A stretch of DNA of 64,000 nucleotides. Origin: Gammaproteobacteria bacterium. GTDB taxonomy: Bacteria > Pseudomonadota > Gammaproteobacteria > Porifericomitales > Porifericomitaceae. Shown piece by piece: positions 1 to 10,350 of the stretch (positions within the stretch are counted from its first letter, which is position 1; every line of letters starts with the position of its first letter). The stretch lies in NCBI GenBank assembly GCA_014238615.1, contig JABAAT010000038.1, positions 1-64,000 on the forward strand. Direction: 5' to 3'. Position numbers and translations under genes: made by a program. The notes under the pieces are model-generated. The model had not been told where the DNA came from. It saw only the letters and a list, made by a program, of their open reading frames with translations, and ran no database searches.

Positions 1-1443
1 CGGCAGGGGATACAGCCCCATGCCGAGCACCGGCAGGGCCAGGGCCCAGAGTACCAGCCGCTCCCGCGGGACCAGGTCCGGCAGCGCGGCGATGCGCTCA
101 TTGGCTGCTTCTCCGAAAATGACCCGCTTGTACATCCACAAGGTATAGGCGGCACCCAGCACCAGGGTGAGCGCGGCGCCGAAGGCAATCCACGGGGCCG
201 CCTGGAAGCTCGCCAGGATCACCAGGAACTCTCCGACGAAACCCGAGGTGCCGGGCAGTCCGGAGTTGGCCATGGCAAAGAGCATGAGCAGGGCGGCGTA
301 GTGCGGCATGGAGTTCACCACGCCGCCGTAATCCTGGATGTCGCGACTGTGCAGGCGCGTGTAGATCATGCCGACGCAAAAGAACAGGGCGCCGGAGATG
401 AAACCGTGTGAAAGGATCTGGGCCAGCGCGCCCTGAACGCTCAGCAGGCTCACCTCGAAGGCGGTGGTCGCGGGGAACATGAGAAACACGAACAGGCCCA
501 GGGTCACAAAGCCCATGTGGGCGATGGACGAATAAGCGATGAGTTTTTTCATGTCCCGCTGCGCCAGGGCCACGAAGCCGATGTAGATCACCGCCACCAG
601 GGACAACAGCACCATGGGCAAGGCGAACTCCCGGCAGGCGTCCGGGGTGATCGGCAGGCTGAAGCGCAGCAGGCCGTAGGCGCCCATCTTAAGCAGCACG
701 GCGGCCAGGATCACGGAGCCCTCGGTGGGCGCCTCCACGTGCGCGTCCGGCAACCAGGTATGCACCGGCCACATGGGAAGCTTGACCGCGAAAGCCAGCA
801 GAAAGGCCCCGAACAGCCATTTCTGCTCGGTTAAACCGAGGCGCGTATCGTGCATCTCCAGGATGGAAAAGCTGCCCGCCCGGCTGTATAGATAAAGCAA
901 CGCCACGAGCATGAGCACGGAGCCCAGGAAAGTGTAGAGGAAAAACTTTAAGGCCGCGTAGATGCGCCGCGGCCCGCCCCAGACACCGATGATCAGGAAC
1001 ATGGGGATCAGCATGGCTTCCCAGAAGACGTAAAACAGGAAGGCATCCAGGGAAACAAAGACGCCGTTGATCAGGCCCATCAACAGCAGGAAGGCGGCCG
1101 GGTAACGGTGCGAGTGGGACAGGTCCGCGGGGCGCGTGTGCAGGATCAGCAACAGGGTGATGAAATGATTGAGCAGCAGCAGCGGCAGGGAAATGCCGTC
1201 CACGCCCAGGGAATAGTGCAGCTCCAGCTTTTCCACCCAGGGAAACTGCTCGAGAAACTGCATGCCGCCGACCAAGGGGTCGTAGTCCAGCCACAGTTTG
1301 AGGGACAGCAGCAGGCCCGCAAGCGGCGCTCCGACGGCCAGCATGCGTGCCGGCAGGGCGCGCAGGCCGGGCCACAGCAGAAGCGTAAGACCGGCCAGCA
1401 GCGGCGGCCAGATCAGCAGACTCAGCAGGGGTGTTTCAGACAT
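1..1443 (-). CDS. nuoM: NADH-quinone oxidoreductase subunit M (partial, runs off left edge)
   Basis: Antiporter-like proton-pumping membrane subunit of complex I. The ATG at 1443 opens a frame that stays open for 481 codons to the edge of the window, so the C-terminus is missing. It is built of successive hydrophobic helices. The conserved Glu of the FWEAM motif is near residue 142, and the lysine starting KLPMWPVHTWLPDAH is near residue 221; both are proton-path residues in the family. It starts 28 bases after the end of nuoL, as expected for a nuoL-nuoM-nuoN order, so nuoN probably lies just outside. No internal break was seen. Confidence 0.96.
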   Translation of the reverse strand, partial: MSETPLLSLLIWPPLLAGLTLLLWPGLRALPARMLAVGAPLAGLLLSLKLWLDYDPLVGGMQFLEQFPWVEKLELHYSLGVDGISLPLLLLNHFITLLLILHTRPADLSHSHRYPAAFLLLMGLINGVFVSLDAFLFYVFWEAMLIPMFLIIGVWGGPRRIYAALKFFLYTFLGSVLMLVALLYLYSRAGSFSILEMHDTRLGLTEQKWLFGAFLLAFAVKLPMWPVHTWLPDAHVEAPTEGSVILAAVLLKMGAYGLLRFSLPITPDACREFALPMVLLSLVAVIYIGFVALAQRDMKKLIAYSSIAHMGFVTLGLFVFLMFPATTAFEVSLLSVQGALAQILSHGFISGALFFCVGMIYTRLHSRDIQDYGGVVNSMPHYAALLMLFAMANSGLPGTSGFVGEFLVILASFQAAPWIAFGAALTLVLGAAYTLWMYKRVIFGEAANERIAALPDLVPRERLVLWALALPVLGMGLYPLP

Positions 1444-1471
1444 GTCCGGGTTTTCTCAAGCGGCGTCGAGC

Positions 1472-3421
1472 TCAGGCGAAAAATATCAAGCCCAGCAGCA
1501 GCGCCAGCAAGCCAAGAATCATAGAAAAGGCATAGTGGTACAGGTAGCCGCTCTGCAGGAGTCGCAGGTTCCGGGATAACTTTTGCACGAAGCGCGCGGA
1601 GCCATTCACCACCACCCCGTCAATCAGGCGCTCGTCTCCCAGGCGCCATAACAAACCGGCGATCCCTCGACCGCAGGCGGTGACCCCACGCTCATAGAAC
1701 AGGTCGAAGCCGTACTTGTGCAGCAGCAGGCGGTGCAGCAGGCGCAAGTGCCGCGCCAGCAGGGCCGGCACCTGGGGACGGTGCAGATAGCAGTACCAGG
1801 CCACCAGGACCCCGGCACCCGCCAGGTAGGGCGTGGGAGTCAGGAAGGAATGCGCCAAGTAGCTCCATGGACCGTGGTAGCTCTCACCCAGTTCGGCCAG
1901 CACGTCGTGCTCCGGGGCGACATGGATGCTGTTGCGAAAGTAATCGCCGAAGAGCATGCCATCGATAAGCCCGATGCCGGCGACGGCGGCGGGCACGGCC
2001 AGCAGCAGCAGGGGTATGCGCACGCTTTGAGGGGATTCACGCACCTGCTCCGGGTGTTCCATGCGCCCCGTCCCGCAGCAGGCCAGGAACAGCATGCGAA
2101 ACGTATACAGGGCGGTGACAAAAACCCCCGCCTGCAAAGCCAGGGCGGCGACTCCGGCGCCCGGCATCCGGGCCAGCGCCACCGCCTCAATGAGCGCGTC
2201 CTTGGAATAAAAACCGGAAGTGGCGGGGAACCCAATCAAGGCCAGCGCGCCGATGAACATGGTAAAGCTGGTGATCGGCATGGAATGGCGTAGACCGCCC
2301 ATGCGTCGCAGATCCTGCTCGTGATGCAGTGCGATGATGAAAGAACCGGCCGCCAGGAACAGCAATGCCTTGAAGAAGGCGTGGGTGACCAGGTGGAAAA
2401 TGGAGGCGGCATAGGCCGAAGCGCCCAGCGCAGCGGTCATGTAACCGAGTTGCGAGAGCGTGGAATAGGCGATGACGCGCTTGATGTCGTTCTGCACCAC
2501 GCCCAACAGGCCCATGGACAGGGCGGTGAAGGCACCCACCGCCAGCACCAGGGTCAGGGCGGTCTCGGAGAGCTCAAACAGCGGCGACAGCCGCGCCACC
2601 ATGAAGATCCCGGCGGTCACCATGGTGGCGGCGTGGATGAGCGCCGAAATGGGGGTCGGGCCCTCCATGGAGTCGGGCAACCAGACATGCAGGGGCGCCT
2701 GGGCTGATTTCCCCATGGCGCCGATAAACAGGCAGATGCAGATCAGGGTCCAGGCGTGCCACTGCTGCCCGGGCCAGGGGCTGATCAGCTGCTCCGAATT
2801 CAGGGGCGCGAGTTCAAACACCTCCTGGTAGTCCAGGCTGCCGCATACCGCCAGCACCCCGGCGATGCCAAGCAGGAATCCCAGGTCCCCCACGCGGTTC
2901 ACCAGGAAAGCCTTGAAATTGGCGAAGATCGCCGAGGAGCGTCGGAACCAGAAGCCGATCAGCAGGTAAGAAACCAGCCCCACGCCTTCCCAACCGAAGA
3001 AGAGTTGCAGAAAGTTGTCCGCCGTGACCAACATCAGCATGGCGAAGGTAAACAGCGAAATGTAGCTGAAGAAGCGCGTGTAGCCGGGATCGTCGCGCAT
3101 GTAGCCGATGCTGTAGATATGCACCATCCAGGAGACGAAGGTGACCACGGCCGTCATGGTGACGCTCAGTGGATCGATGAGGAAGCCGATATGCAGGTTC
3201 AGGGCGCCGCCCTGCTGCCAGACATAGAGCGTCTCACGGTAAATCGCGCCGTCCGCGCCGAAAACCCTGGCGCAGAGACCGAGCGAAAACAGGAAGGACA
3301 GGCCGACGGCTGTGCTGGTCAGCCAATGCACGGCGTGCGTCCCCAGGCGCCGCCCCCCCAGGCCGGCCAGCAGGGCGCCGGCCAAAGGCAGGAAGACAAC
3401 GGCCAGGCAGAGAGCTTTCAT
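1472..3421 (-). CDS. nuoL: NADH-quinone oxidoreductase subunit L
   Basis: Largest antiporter-like membrane subunit of complex I, 649 aa, full length for the family. Hydrophobic helices span nearly the whole protein. The key Glu in GWEGVGL is at about residue 145, and the pumping-path Lys in GKSAQAPLHVWLPD is at about 238. The C-terminal stretch is predicted to form the long lateral helix and final membrane anchor typical of NuoL. It follows nuoK by 12 bases and precedes nuoM by 28, so all are read as one transcript. Confidence 0.97.
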   Translation of the reverse strand: MKALCLAVVFLPLAGALLAGLGGRRLGTHAVHWLTSTAVGLSFLFSLGLCARVFGADGAIYRETLYVWQQGGALNLHIGFLIDPLSVTMTAVVTFVSWMVHIYSIGYMRDDPGYTRFFSYISLFTFAMLMLVTADNFLQLFFGWEGVGLVSYLLIGFWFRRSSAIFANFKAFLVNRVGDLGFLLGIAGVLAVCGSLDYQEVFELAPLNSEQLISPWPGQQWHAWTLICICLFIGAMGKSAQAPLHVWLPDSMEGPTPISALIHAATMVTAGIFMVARLSPLFELSETALTLVLAVGAFTALSMGLLGVVQNDIKRVIAYSTLSQLGYMTAALGASAYAASIFHLVTHAFFKALLFLAAGSFIIALHHEQDLRRMGGLRHSMPITSFTMFIGALALIGFPATSGFYSKDALIEAVALARMPGAGVAALALQAGVFVTALYTFRMLFLACCGTGRMEHPEQVRESPQSVRIPLLLLAVPAAVAGIGLIDGMLFGDYFRNSIHVAPEHDVLAELGESYHGPWSYLAHSFLTPTPYLAGAGVLVAWYCYLHRPQVPALLARHLRLLHRLLLHKYGFDLFYERGVTACGRGIAGLLWRLGDERLIDGVVVNGSARFVQKLSRNLRLLQSGYLYHYAFSMILGLLALLLGLIFFA

Positions 3422-3433
3422 GCGGCGGTCCGC

Positions 3434-3739
3434 TCAACCCCGCATGGAATCGAGGTTGTCAACATTGATGGTCGCGCGCTTCCGAAACAGCAGCACCAGG
3501 ATGGCCAGCCCGATGGCGATCTCGGCGGCGGCCACGGTGAGCACGAAGATCACGAACACCTGCCCGTGCAGATCCCCGTGATAATGCGAGAAAGCCACGA
3601 AATTCAGGTTCACGGAAAGCAGCATCAGCTCGATGCACATGAGCAGGATCAGCAGGTTCTTGCGGTTCAGGAAGATGCCGGCGACGCTGATGCAAAACAG
3701 CAAGGCCGCCAGGCCCAGTACGTCCAGCAGCTCAGGCAT
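3434..3739 (-). CDS. nuoK: NADH-quinone oxidoreductase subunit K
   Basis: Small three-helix complex I subunit (MrpC-like), 101 aa from the ATG at 3739. The frame is open further upstream, but that extension lies within nuoJ and is not NuoK-like. A second ATG directly in front (3742) would add one residue. The conserved membrane Glu of the [16 protein letters not shown] segment and the second one in [10 protein letters not shown] are both present; both matter for proton translocation in the family. The start overlaps the 3' end of nuoJ by 8 bases, indicating translational coupling. Confidence 0.96.
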   Translation of the reverse strand: MPELLDVLGLAALLFCISVAGIFLNRKNLLILLMCIELMLLSVNLNFVAFSHYHGDLHGQVFVIFVLTVAAAEIAIGLAILVLLFRKRATINVDNLDSMRG

Positions 3740-4349
3740 CATCGCCTTCCTTCCCGGGCTTAACCGGGTCCAACCGCACCAGGCGCACCCGATCGTCGCG
3801 CCGCGCCCGCAGCTGCTCAGGCACCGTCGGCGCACGCGGTGCGCGGCGCCTCCGCAGGGTCAAGCCGATGGCCGCCACGCTCGCCACCAGCAGCAAGGCG
3901 CCGGCCAGCTCAAAGGCATAGTAATAGCGCTCAAAAAGCAACTCACCCAGAAGTTGCGTATTGCCCGTCTCGGAAGACGTTGCACCGGGACCGGGCTTCA
4001 TAATGTGAAATTCACCCACGCCGCGCAGCAGCCACCAGAGACTCAGGAACAGTGTCACCGCCACGCCCAGGCCCAGCAGCAGGTGGCGCACAAAGCCTTC
4101 GTGCAGCGGCGCCAGGTCGATATCCAGCATCATCACCACGAACAAAAACAGCACCATCACCGCGCCCACGTAGATCAGCACCAACAGGATGGCGAGGAAT
4201 TCGGCGTGCAACAGCAGCCACACGCCGGCGGCGCAAAAGAAAGCCAACACCAGGAACATCGCCGCATGCACCGGGTTGCGCACCGATATGACCATCAGGC
4301 CCGCAAACAACAGCAACAAGGAAAAGCAGTAATAGACGATTTGCTGCAT
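3732..4349 (-). CDS. nuoJ: NADH-quinone oxidoreductase subunit J
   Basis: Complex I membrane subunit J, 205 aa from the ATG at 4349 (MQQIVYYCF); the longer open frame upstream is arginine- and proline-rich and not NuoJ-like. Five hydrophobic helices are visible. The conserved segment with [17 protein letters not shown], which forms the pi-bulge helix in the family, lies at about residues 60-77. The basic C-terminal tail (RRRRAPRAP onward, about 40 residues) is longer than in many homologues. It lies 10 bases after nuoI. Confidence 0.95.
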   Translation of the reverse strand: MQQIVYYCFSLLLLFAGLMVISVRNPVHAAMFLVLAFFCAAGVWLLLHAEFLAILLVLIYVGAVMVLFLFVVMMLDIDLAPLHEGFVRHLLLGLGVAVTLFLSLWWLLRGVGEFHIMKPGPGATSSETGNTQLLGELLFERYYYAFELAGALLLVASVAAIGLTLRRRRAPRAPTVPEQLRARRDDRVRLVRLDPVKPGKEGDDA

Positions 4350-4359
4350 GTCCCGGCGC

Positions 4360-4845
4360 CTAGCGGTACCGGCTGTCCCGGGCCCGGGCCGCGGCAATCT
4401 CGGGCTCCGCCCGATCCCCCACGGCAAGCAGTTTTTCCTTGTTCATGATCAGATCGCCGCGCTGTTCGCCGTGGTACTCAAAGATGTGCGTCTCCACGAC
4501 GGCATCCACCGGGCAGGACTCCTCGCAGAAGCCGCAGAAAATACATTTGCCGAGATCAATGTCGTAGCGCGTTGTGCGCCGGCTGCCGTCGGCGCGTTGC
4601 TCCGAGTCAATGGTAATCGCCACCGCCGGACAGACCACCTCGCACAGCTTACAGGCGATGCAGCGCTCTTCGCCGTTCGGATAGCGGCGCAGGGCATGCA
4701 GGCCGCGGAAGCGCGGCGACTGCGGGGTCTTTTCCTCCGGGTACCGGACGGTGACCTTGGGACGAAACATTTGAGAAAGGGTCAGGCGCATACCCTTGAG
4801 CAACTCCAACAACAGCAGGGTGGAGATGCCGGAGCGGATTTTCAT
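4360..4845 (-). CDS. nuoI: NADH-quinone oxidoreductase subunit I, two [4Fe-4S] ferredoxin-type
   Basis: Peripheral-arm subunit carrying clusters N6a and N6b, passing electrons towards the quinone site. Two CxxCxxCxxxCP motifs are intact: [12 protein letters not shown] and [12 protein letters not shown], about 40 residues apart. The ATG at 4845 is preferred because an AGGA sits seven bases upstream; the ATG at 4863 would add six residues (MFAGIA). The protein is 161 aa from the preferred start, normal for the family. It sits between nuoH and nuoJ as in most nuo operons. Confidence 0.95.
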   Translation of the reverse strand: MKIRSGISTLLLLELLKGMRLTLSQMFRPKVTVRYPEEKTPQSPRFRGLHALRRYPNGEERCIACKLCEVVCPAVAITIDSEQRADGSRRTTRYDIDLGKCIFCGFCEESCPVDAVVETHIFEYHGEQRGDLIMNKEKLLAVGDRAEPEIAAARARDSRYR

Positions 4846-4884
4846 GGCGATTCCTGCAAACATGGCGGCAGTCTCCCTGAAGGA

Positions 4885-5982
4885 TCAGTTGAACCAAGGG
4901 GGCAGCTGGACCCGCACCAGCACGGCCGTGACCAGCAGCCAGCCCAGGGTAAGCGGAAGGAACACCTTCCAGCCAAGACGCATGATCTGGTCGTAACGGA
5001 AGCGCGGCACGGTGGCGCGCAGCCACAGGAACACGAACAGAAACAGCGAAGTCTTGAGCAAGAGCCAGAAGATCCCGGACGGCAGGAAAGGCAACGGCGC
5101 ATCCCAGCCACCCAGGAACAGCAGCGAGGCGAGCATCGAGATGAGGATCATATTGGCGTATTCGGCGAGAAAGAACAGGGAAAAACCGACGCCGCTGTAT
5201 TCCACGTGAAAGCCTGCAACGATCTCCGATTCCCCCTCCGCAACGTCAAATGGCGCCCGGTTGGTCTCGGCCACGCCGGAGATAAAGTACACCACGAAGA
5301 GCGGAAACAGCGGCCACATGAACCAGTTCCAGAAGCCGCCCTTCTGCATCTCCGTCAACACACCCAGGTTCAGGCTGCCGGCGGCCATGACAACCCCTAC
5401 CAGGGCGAAGCCCATGGCCAGCTCATACGCCACGATCTGCGCCGCCGAACGCATGGCGCCGAGGAACGCATACTGGGAGTTCGAGGCCCAACCGGCGATG
5501 ATGATGCCATAGACCCCGAGCGAAGCCAGGGCCAACACGTAAAGCAGGCCGGCGTTCGTATTCGCAAGCACCAGGTCGGTGTCAAAAGGCAGCACCGCCC
5601 AAGCGGCCAGCGAGGGCGCCAGGGCCAGCACCGGGGCCATCAAGAACAGCTGCCGACTGGCGCCGCGTGGCAGGATCACCTCCTTGCAAAGCAGCTTGAT
5701 GGTATCGGCGATGGGCTGCAGGAGACCGCCGGGACCCACCCGGTTCGGCCCCACGCGGCACTGGATGGAACCGATGATTTTGCGCTCGGCGTAAGTCAGG
5801 TAGGCAACGCAGAACAAGAGCGGCAGCAGGATGCAGGCGATGAAGAAGAGCGTTTGCAAAAACAGCGCTCCCTGCAGTGCCAACTCCTCCGGCAACACCC
5901 AGGCGGCAAGCCGCTCGGTGAGAGTACGCAGCAGTTCCACCACCGCTTGCACGCTGGAAGCCGCACCAGGCCGATCCGCCAT
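4885..5982 (-). CDS. nuoH: NADH-quinone oxidoreductase subunit H
   Basis: Quinone-binding membrane subunit joining the peripheral and membrane arms of complex I, 365 aa from the ATG at 5982. The frame is open further upstream, but that part overlaps nuoG and is not homologous. Family hallmarks visible are [20 protein letters not shown] (about residues 65-84), the acidic loop [20 protein letters not shown] lining the quinone cavity, and [11 protein letters not shown] near the C-terminus. The start is two bases after the end of nuoG. Confidence 0.97.
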   Translation of the reverse strand: MADRPGAASSVQAVVELLRTLTERLAAWVLPEELALQGALFLQTLFFIACILLPLLFCVAYLTYAERKIIGSIQCRVGPNRVGPGGLLQPIADTIKLLCKEVILPRGASRQLFLMAPVLALAPSLAAWAVLPFDTDLVLANTNAGLLYVLALASLGVYGIIIAGWASNSQYAFLGAMRSAAQIVAYELAMGFALVGVVMAAGSLNLGVLTEMQKGGFWNWFMWPLFPLFVVYFISGVAETNRAPFDVAEGESEIVAGFHVEYSGVGFSLFFLAEYANMILISMLASLLFLGGWDAPLPFLPSGIFWLLLKTSLFLFVFLWLRATVPRFRYDQIMRLGWKVFLPLTLGWLLVTAVLVRVQLPPWFN

Positions 5983-5984
5983 GT

Positions 5985-8384
5985 TCAGGACACCGCTTCC
6001 AGGGTCACCCGGCCATGGGGCGCGCCCACCTCTGCAAGCAGCGGGTGCCCCATGCGCAGGTACAGACAGTCTTCCGGAACCCGCGGATCGCGCACCACCG
6101 GCAACACCCATGCTTCACCATGGCGCCGCAAACGCGCCCGCGCACCCAGGCCCAGGCGCGCGGCTGCAGCGGGATGCAGGCGCAGCGTCGCGTCTGCCGC
6201 ATGCACGGTAGCCTGCAGGGCGGATGCGCGGCGCGCCAGCGCATCTACACTGTACATGGCGCGATCCACGCAGAGTTCCAGGGCCATTGGATCGTCCCGC
6301 GCCGCGTCCTGCACGCTGTCAGGCGGCGCTATGGACGTCTCGGACGGCACCCCGGAATCTCCCGACGGCCGTACCGGCAGGTCGGCGCGCAGTTCCTCTA
6401 CGCGGTGCTGCCCAAAACCTTCCAGGCCCAGCTTGTCACCCAACACACGCAGCACCCGCCAGGCCGGGCGCGCCTCACCGGGCGGGCGCGCCGCGGCGGA
6501 GAAACTCCGCAGGCGGCCGTCCAGGTTGAGGTAGCTGCCCTCGTTCTCGGCATACAGGGCGATGGGCAACAGCAGGTGAGCATATTCCAGCATGGCCGGA
6601 GTGCGATAACCGCTCAGGGATATGACCAGTCGCGCCTGGCGCAGGGCCTGCGTGGCCAGGCGGCCGTCCCAGCAATCCAGTTCCGCTTCCAGGCCAAGCA
6701 GCAGGTAGGCGGCGCGCGGGTCGCGCAGCATGCCGAGCGCGTCTAAGGGAGTGGATGCGCCGTTCGACTCGGCGGGCGCGTACGCCGCCTCCCCGGGCTT
6801 AGCGACGGTGCCGGGCAGAGCGTTAATAAACCATGCGCCATAGGCATTCGCGCCGGGCGCCAGGTAACCCAAGGTCGCCCCGCAGCTTTGCGCCAGCGTC
6901 GCCGCCAGGCGCTGCAACTCGTCGTAACGTGGATGCGCCAAGGCGCTCTCGCCAAGCAGCACCCGCGCATGGCGCGCTTCCCGCAGCGGCCTGGCGGCGG
7001 CGGTAACGGCGGCCTCGGCATACTCCGCGCCGGAACCCTGGCAGGCGGCCGTCAACGCGGCCAAGGCTTCCGGCAAACGCGAGGGCGCCGCCACCCGCGT
7101 AAAAGTCAGCTCATAGTTGAAATCATAGCGTATCGAATTCAAGGCCATCACGGACGCGCCGCGCAGCGCCGCCTTGCGCAGGCGGTGATTCAGCAACGGC
7201 TGCTCCTGGCGCGGATTCGCGCCGATGAGCAGCACGGCGTCCGACTCCTCCAACTCCCGCATGCTGCAACCCAGCAGGGGCGGCGCGCCGCTGTCGCCGA
7301 AAGACCCCTGGCGCAGGCGGTGATCGAGATGCGGTGAACCCAGGCCGCGCACCAGGCGGCCGAAGAGCCGCAGCTCCTCCAGGGTCGAGGAAGGCGAGAT
7401 CAGGCCACCCAGGGCAGCTCCGCCGCCGGCTTCCCGCAACACCTCGCGCAACCGCGCGGCGGCGAATTCCAGGGCCGTCTCCCAGGTCACCGGGCGCCAG
7501 CCGTCCGCCGCCCGCAGCAGCGGCTCACGCAAGCGATCCTCGCTATACAGACCTTCATAGCTGAAGCGGTCCCGATCGGAGAGCCAAACCTCGTTCACCT
7601 CCTCGTCTGGTGCCGGCGCCACCCGCATGACCCGGCCCTCGCGCAGATGCAGGAGCACTCCGGAGCCCACCCCGTCATGCGGCGCCACCGAGGCATGTTC
7701 ACGCAGTTCCCAGGTGCGCGCCGTATAGCGGAAAGGCTTGGAAGTGAGCGCCCCCACCGGACACAGATCAATGATATTGCCGGACAACTCCGATTCCATG
7801 GCGTGCGCCACGTAGGTGCCGATCTCCATGCCCTCGCCGCGTCCCGTGGCGCCCAGCTCGCGCAGGCCGGCAATCTCCTCACCGAAGCGCACGCAACGCG
7901 TGCAATGGATGCAGCGCGTCATGTCGGTCTGCACGAGGGGACCGATATCCCGATCCACCACGGCCCGCTTGCTCTCCTGGTACTGCGAAACGCCGCGTCC
8001 GTAGCCCATCGCGAGATCCTGCAGCTCACACTCTCCGCCTTGATCGCAGATGGGACAGTCCAGCGGGTGGTTGATGAGCAGAAACTCCATCACCGCGCGC
8101 TGCGCTTCCAGGGCCGCCCTGGAGCGGGTGTGCACGCACATCCCCTCGGTGACCGGTGTGGCGCAGGCCGGCAGGGTTTTCGGCGCGCGCTCCACCTCCA
8201 CCAGGCACATGCGGCAGTTCGCCGCCACCGACAACTTGGAGTGGTAACAGAAACGCGGTACATAGATGCCGTGCGCGTCCGTCACCTCGATCAGCATGCT
8301 GCCCGGAGCCGCGTTCAGGCTCCAACCGTCCACCTCGATCCGCACCTTCCGCGCCGCGGCGTCGCGCTCCATGGATGTGCTCAC
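5985..8384 (-). CDS. nuoG: NADH-quinone oxidoreductase subunit G
   Basis: Large iron-sulfur subunit of complex I, 799 aa. The N-terminal [2Fe-2S] ferredoxin domain has [15 protein letters not shown] followed by CATPV. The HxxxC region ([18 protein letters not shown]) binds N5 and neighbouring clusters, and a ferredoxin-like pair [15 protein letters not shown] with a later IDLCPVGAL completes N4. The C-terminal two thirds resemble molybdopterin oxidoreductases, as in the family, without molybdopterin function. It starts four bases downstream of nuoEF. Confidence 0.96.
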   Translation of the reverse strand: MSTSMERDAAARKVRIEVDGWSLNAAPGSMLIEVTDAHGIYVPRFCYHSKLSVAANCRMCLVEVERAPKTLPACATPVTEGMCVHTRSRAALEAQRAVMEFLLINHPLDCPICDQGGECELQDLAMGYGRGVSQYQESKRAVVDRDIGPLVQTDMTRCIHCTRCVRFGEEIAGLRELGATGRGEGMEIGTYVAHAMESELSGNIIDLCPVGALTSKPFRYTARTWELREHASVAPHDGVGSGVLLHLREGRVMRVAPAPDEEVNEVWLSDRDRFSYEGLYSEDRLREPLLRAADGWRPVTWETALEFAAARLREVLREAGGGAALGGLISPSSTLEELRLFGRLVRGLGSPHLDHRLRQGSFGDSGAPPLLGCSMRELEESDAVLLIGANPRQEQPLLNHRLRKAALRGASVMALNSIRYDFNYELTFTRVAAPSRLPEALAALTAACQGSGAEYAEAAVTAAARPLREARHARVLLGESALAHPRYDELQRLAATLAQSCGATLGYLAPGANAYGAWFINALPGTVAKPGEAAYAPAESNGASTPLDALGMLRDPRAAYLLLGLEAELDCWDGRLATQALRQARLVISLSGYRTPAMLEYAHLLLPIALYAENEGSYLNLDGRLRSFSAAARPPGEARPAWRVLRVLGDKLGLEGFGQHRVEELRADLPVRPSGDSGVPSETSIAPPDSVQDAARDDPMALELCVDRAMYSVDALARRASALQATVHAADATLRLHPAAAARLGLGARARLRRHGEAWVLPVVRDPRVPEDCLYLRMGHPLLAEVGAPHGRVTLEAVS

Positions 8385-8388
8385 CGTT

Positions 8389-10350
8389 TCAGGCCGCCGT
8401 CGACAGGCGCTCCACCATGCTGCGGCCGTCGTGTTCGATCATGTATGTGAATTCGTCGTGGAACTCCCGCAGGAAACTGCGTACCGGCCAGGCCGCGGCA
8501 TCGCCCAAGGCGCAGATGGTGCGCCCCTCGATTTTCGCGGCCACGTCGTCCAGGCGCTCCAGATCGGCGAGCAGGGCGCGCCCCTGCACGATGCGATCCA
8601 GCATGCGGTACAACCAGCCGGCGCCCTCACGACAGGGCGTGCACTGTCCGCAGGACTCGGCGTAGTAAAAACGCGAGATACGCCGCAGCACCCGCACCAT
8701 GCAGCTTTGCTCGTCCATGACCACCACCGCGCCGGAGCCCAGCATGGAACCGGCCGCACTGATCGCCTCGTAGTCCATATCGGTTTCCAGCATCCTCTCT
8801 CCACGCACCACCGGCACCGAAGAGCCCCCCGGGATCACGGCCTTCAGACGGCACCCGCCGCGCACGCCGCCGGCCAACTCCAGTAGTTCCTGGAAAGGGA
8901 TGCCAAGCGGCACCTCGTAGTTGCCGGGCCGCTCGACATGACCGCTCACCGAAAAGCATTTCACGCCACCGCTTTTCTCCGTGCCCAGGTCGGAGAACCA
9001 GGCGCCGCCCCGGCGCACGATGGCAGGCACCGAGGCGAAAGTCTCGGTGTTATTCACCGTGGTAGGCCGCGCGTAAAGACCGCGGCTGGCCGGGAACGGC
9101 GGCTTGAAGCGCGGCAGTCCTTTTTTGCCCTCCAGGGATTCCAGCAGGGCGGTTTCCTCGCCGCAGATATAAGCGCCCGCGCCCAAGGTATTCACTACCT
9201 CTACGGAAACCCCGGAACCCAGGATGTCGCGGCCCAGCAGGCCCGCCGCGCGCGCCTCCGTCAAGGCTTCCTCACAGCGCCTGTAGGGCTCATGCATGAA
9301 TTCCCCGCGCAAATAGTTGTAGGCGGTATCGGCACCCATGGCGTAACAGGCCAGGGCCAGTCCCTCAAGCACCGCGTGCGGATTGTAGCGCAGGATATCC
9401 CGGTCCTTACAGGTGCCCGGCTCACTCTCGTCGGAGTTGCACACCACGTACTTGGGCGACGGTTGTTCGACCATGAAGCTCCACTTGATGCCAGTAGGAA
9501 ACCCGGCACCGCCGCGGCCGCGCAGACAGGAAGCCTTGACCTCCTCCAGGACATGTGCGGGCGGCACACGCTCTCGCAGCACTCGGCTCCAGGCTTCGTA
9601 CCCGCCGACCTTGCGGTAGCTCTCCAGGCTCCACGGCGGCTCCAACCCCAGGGTGGCGTAACAGACCTGGTTCAGCGCACCATCCCGGGCACCTCCCGCC
9701 GCTTTCTCCGGGGCACCTCCCGCCGCTTTCTCCGGGGCACCTCCCGCCGCTTTCTCCGGGGCACCTCCCGCCGCTTTCTCCGGGGCACCTCCCGCCGCTT
9801 TCTCCGGGGTATCTTCCACCGCTTTCTCCGGGGTCGCGACAGGCGCGGCGCGCTCCAGATCGTCCAGGATCGCATCCACCCGGGCCGGGGTCAGCCGCTC
9901 GTGGTACTCGTGGTCGATCATCATCATGGGGGCGCCGCAGCAGGCGGCCAGGCATTCCTCCTCGCGCTTCAGGTAATAACGGCCATCCGGGGTGGACTCA
10001 CCCGCCCGGATGCCCAGGCGCTGCTCCAGGTGCGCCAGGATATCCTCCCCGCCGCACAGGAAACAGGACAGGTTGGTACAAACCGAGATGCTGCAGCGGC
10101 CCACCGGCCGAGTCTCGAACATGGAGTAGAAGCTGGCCACTTCGTACACCGCGATGGGCGGCAACTCCAGGCGCACCGCCACCTCGTCCATCAGTTCGCG
10201 GCTCAGCCAGCCGCCGTTCTGGTGCTGCGCCACGCGCAACGCGGCCAGCACCGCGGAGCGCTGCTTGCGCGGCGGGTACTTGCGGCGCCAGCGATCGATT
10301 TCTCCCTGGCTGTGCTCGTTCAGCAACTCCGCCGCGGCCGCTTCGCTCAC
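8389..10350 (-). CDS. nuoEF: Fused NADH-quinone oxidoreductase subunits E and F with a repeat linker
   Basis: One 653-aa frame encodes two subunits that are separate proteins in E. coli. Residues 1-165 are the thioredoxin-like [2Fe-2S] NuoE, with ligands C91, C96, C133 and C137. Residues about 171-225 form a linker of six 8-residue units of the type (T/A)PEKAAGG. Residues 228-653 are NuoF, with the FMN/NADH-binding glycine-rich [10 protein letters not shown] (278-287) and N3 cluster ligands in SCGQCTPC (C567, C570, C573) plus C613. The start at 10350 overlaps the end of nuoD by four bases. All catalytic residues are intact, so the fusion looks functional. Confidence 0.95.
   Translation of the reverse strand: MSEAAAAELLNEHSQGEIDRWRRKYPPRKQRSAVLAALRVAQHQNGGWLSRELMDEVAVRLELPPIAVYEVASFYSMFETRPVGRCSISVCTNLSCFLCGGEDILAHLEQRLGIRAGESTPDGRYYLKREEECLAACCGAPMMMIDHEYHERLTPARVDAILDDLERAAPVATPEKAVEDTPEKAAGGAPEKAAGGAPEKAAGGAPEKAAGGAPEKAAGGARDGALNQVCYATLGLEPPWSLESYRKVGGYEAWSRVLRERVPPAHVLEEVKASCLRGRGGAGFPTGIKWSFMVEQPSPKYVVCNSDESEPGTCKDRDILRYNPHAVLEGLALACYAMGADTAYNYLRGEFMHEPYRRCEEALTEARAAGLLGRDILGSGVSVEVVNTLGAGAYICGEETALLESLEGKKGLPRFKPPFPASRGLYARPTTVNNTETFASVPAIVRRGGAWFSDLGTEKSGGVKCFSVSGHVERPGNYEVPLGIPFQELLELAGGVRGGCRLKAVIPGGSSVPVVRGERMLETDMDYEAISAAGSMLGSGAVVVMDEQSCMVRVLRRISRFYYAESCGQCTPCREGAGWLYRMLDRIVQGRALLADLERLDDVAAKIEGRTICALGDAAAWPVRSFLREFHDEFTYMIEHDGRSMVERLSTAA
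9687..9830. repeat. 24-bp tandem repeat array inside nuoEF
   Basis: Five identical 24-bp units (9687-9710, 9711-9734, 9735-9758, 9759-9782, 9783-9806) are followed by a sixth with several changes (9807-9830). Each unit is a multiple of three and encodes eight residues of the PEKA-type linker on the minus strand, so gain or loss of units would keep the frame. The identity of the five units at DNA level suggests recent expansion or homogenisation. Confidence 0.98.

Noticed and set aside
4348-6534. 728-codon plus-strand ORF opposite nuoI-nuoH-nuoG
   Set aside because: Rich in Gln, Arg, His and Gly with no domains; an antisense shadow in high-G+C DNA. The same applies to long antisense frames at 8938-10482, 17854-19215 and 19947-21002.
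9687-9830. CRISPR-like array
   Set aside because: The 24-bp units are contiguous with no spacers and encode protein in frame.
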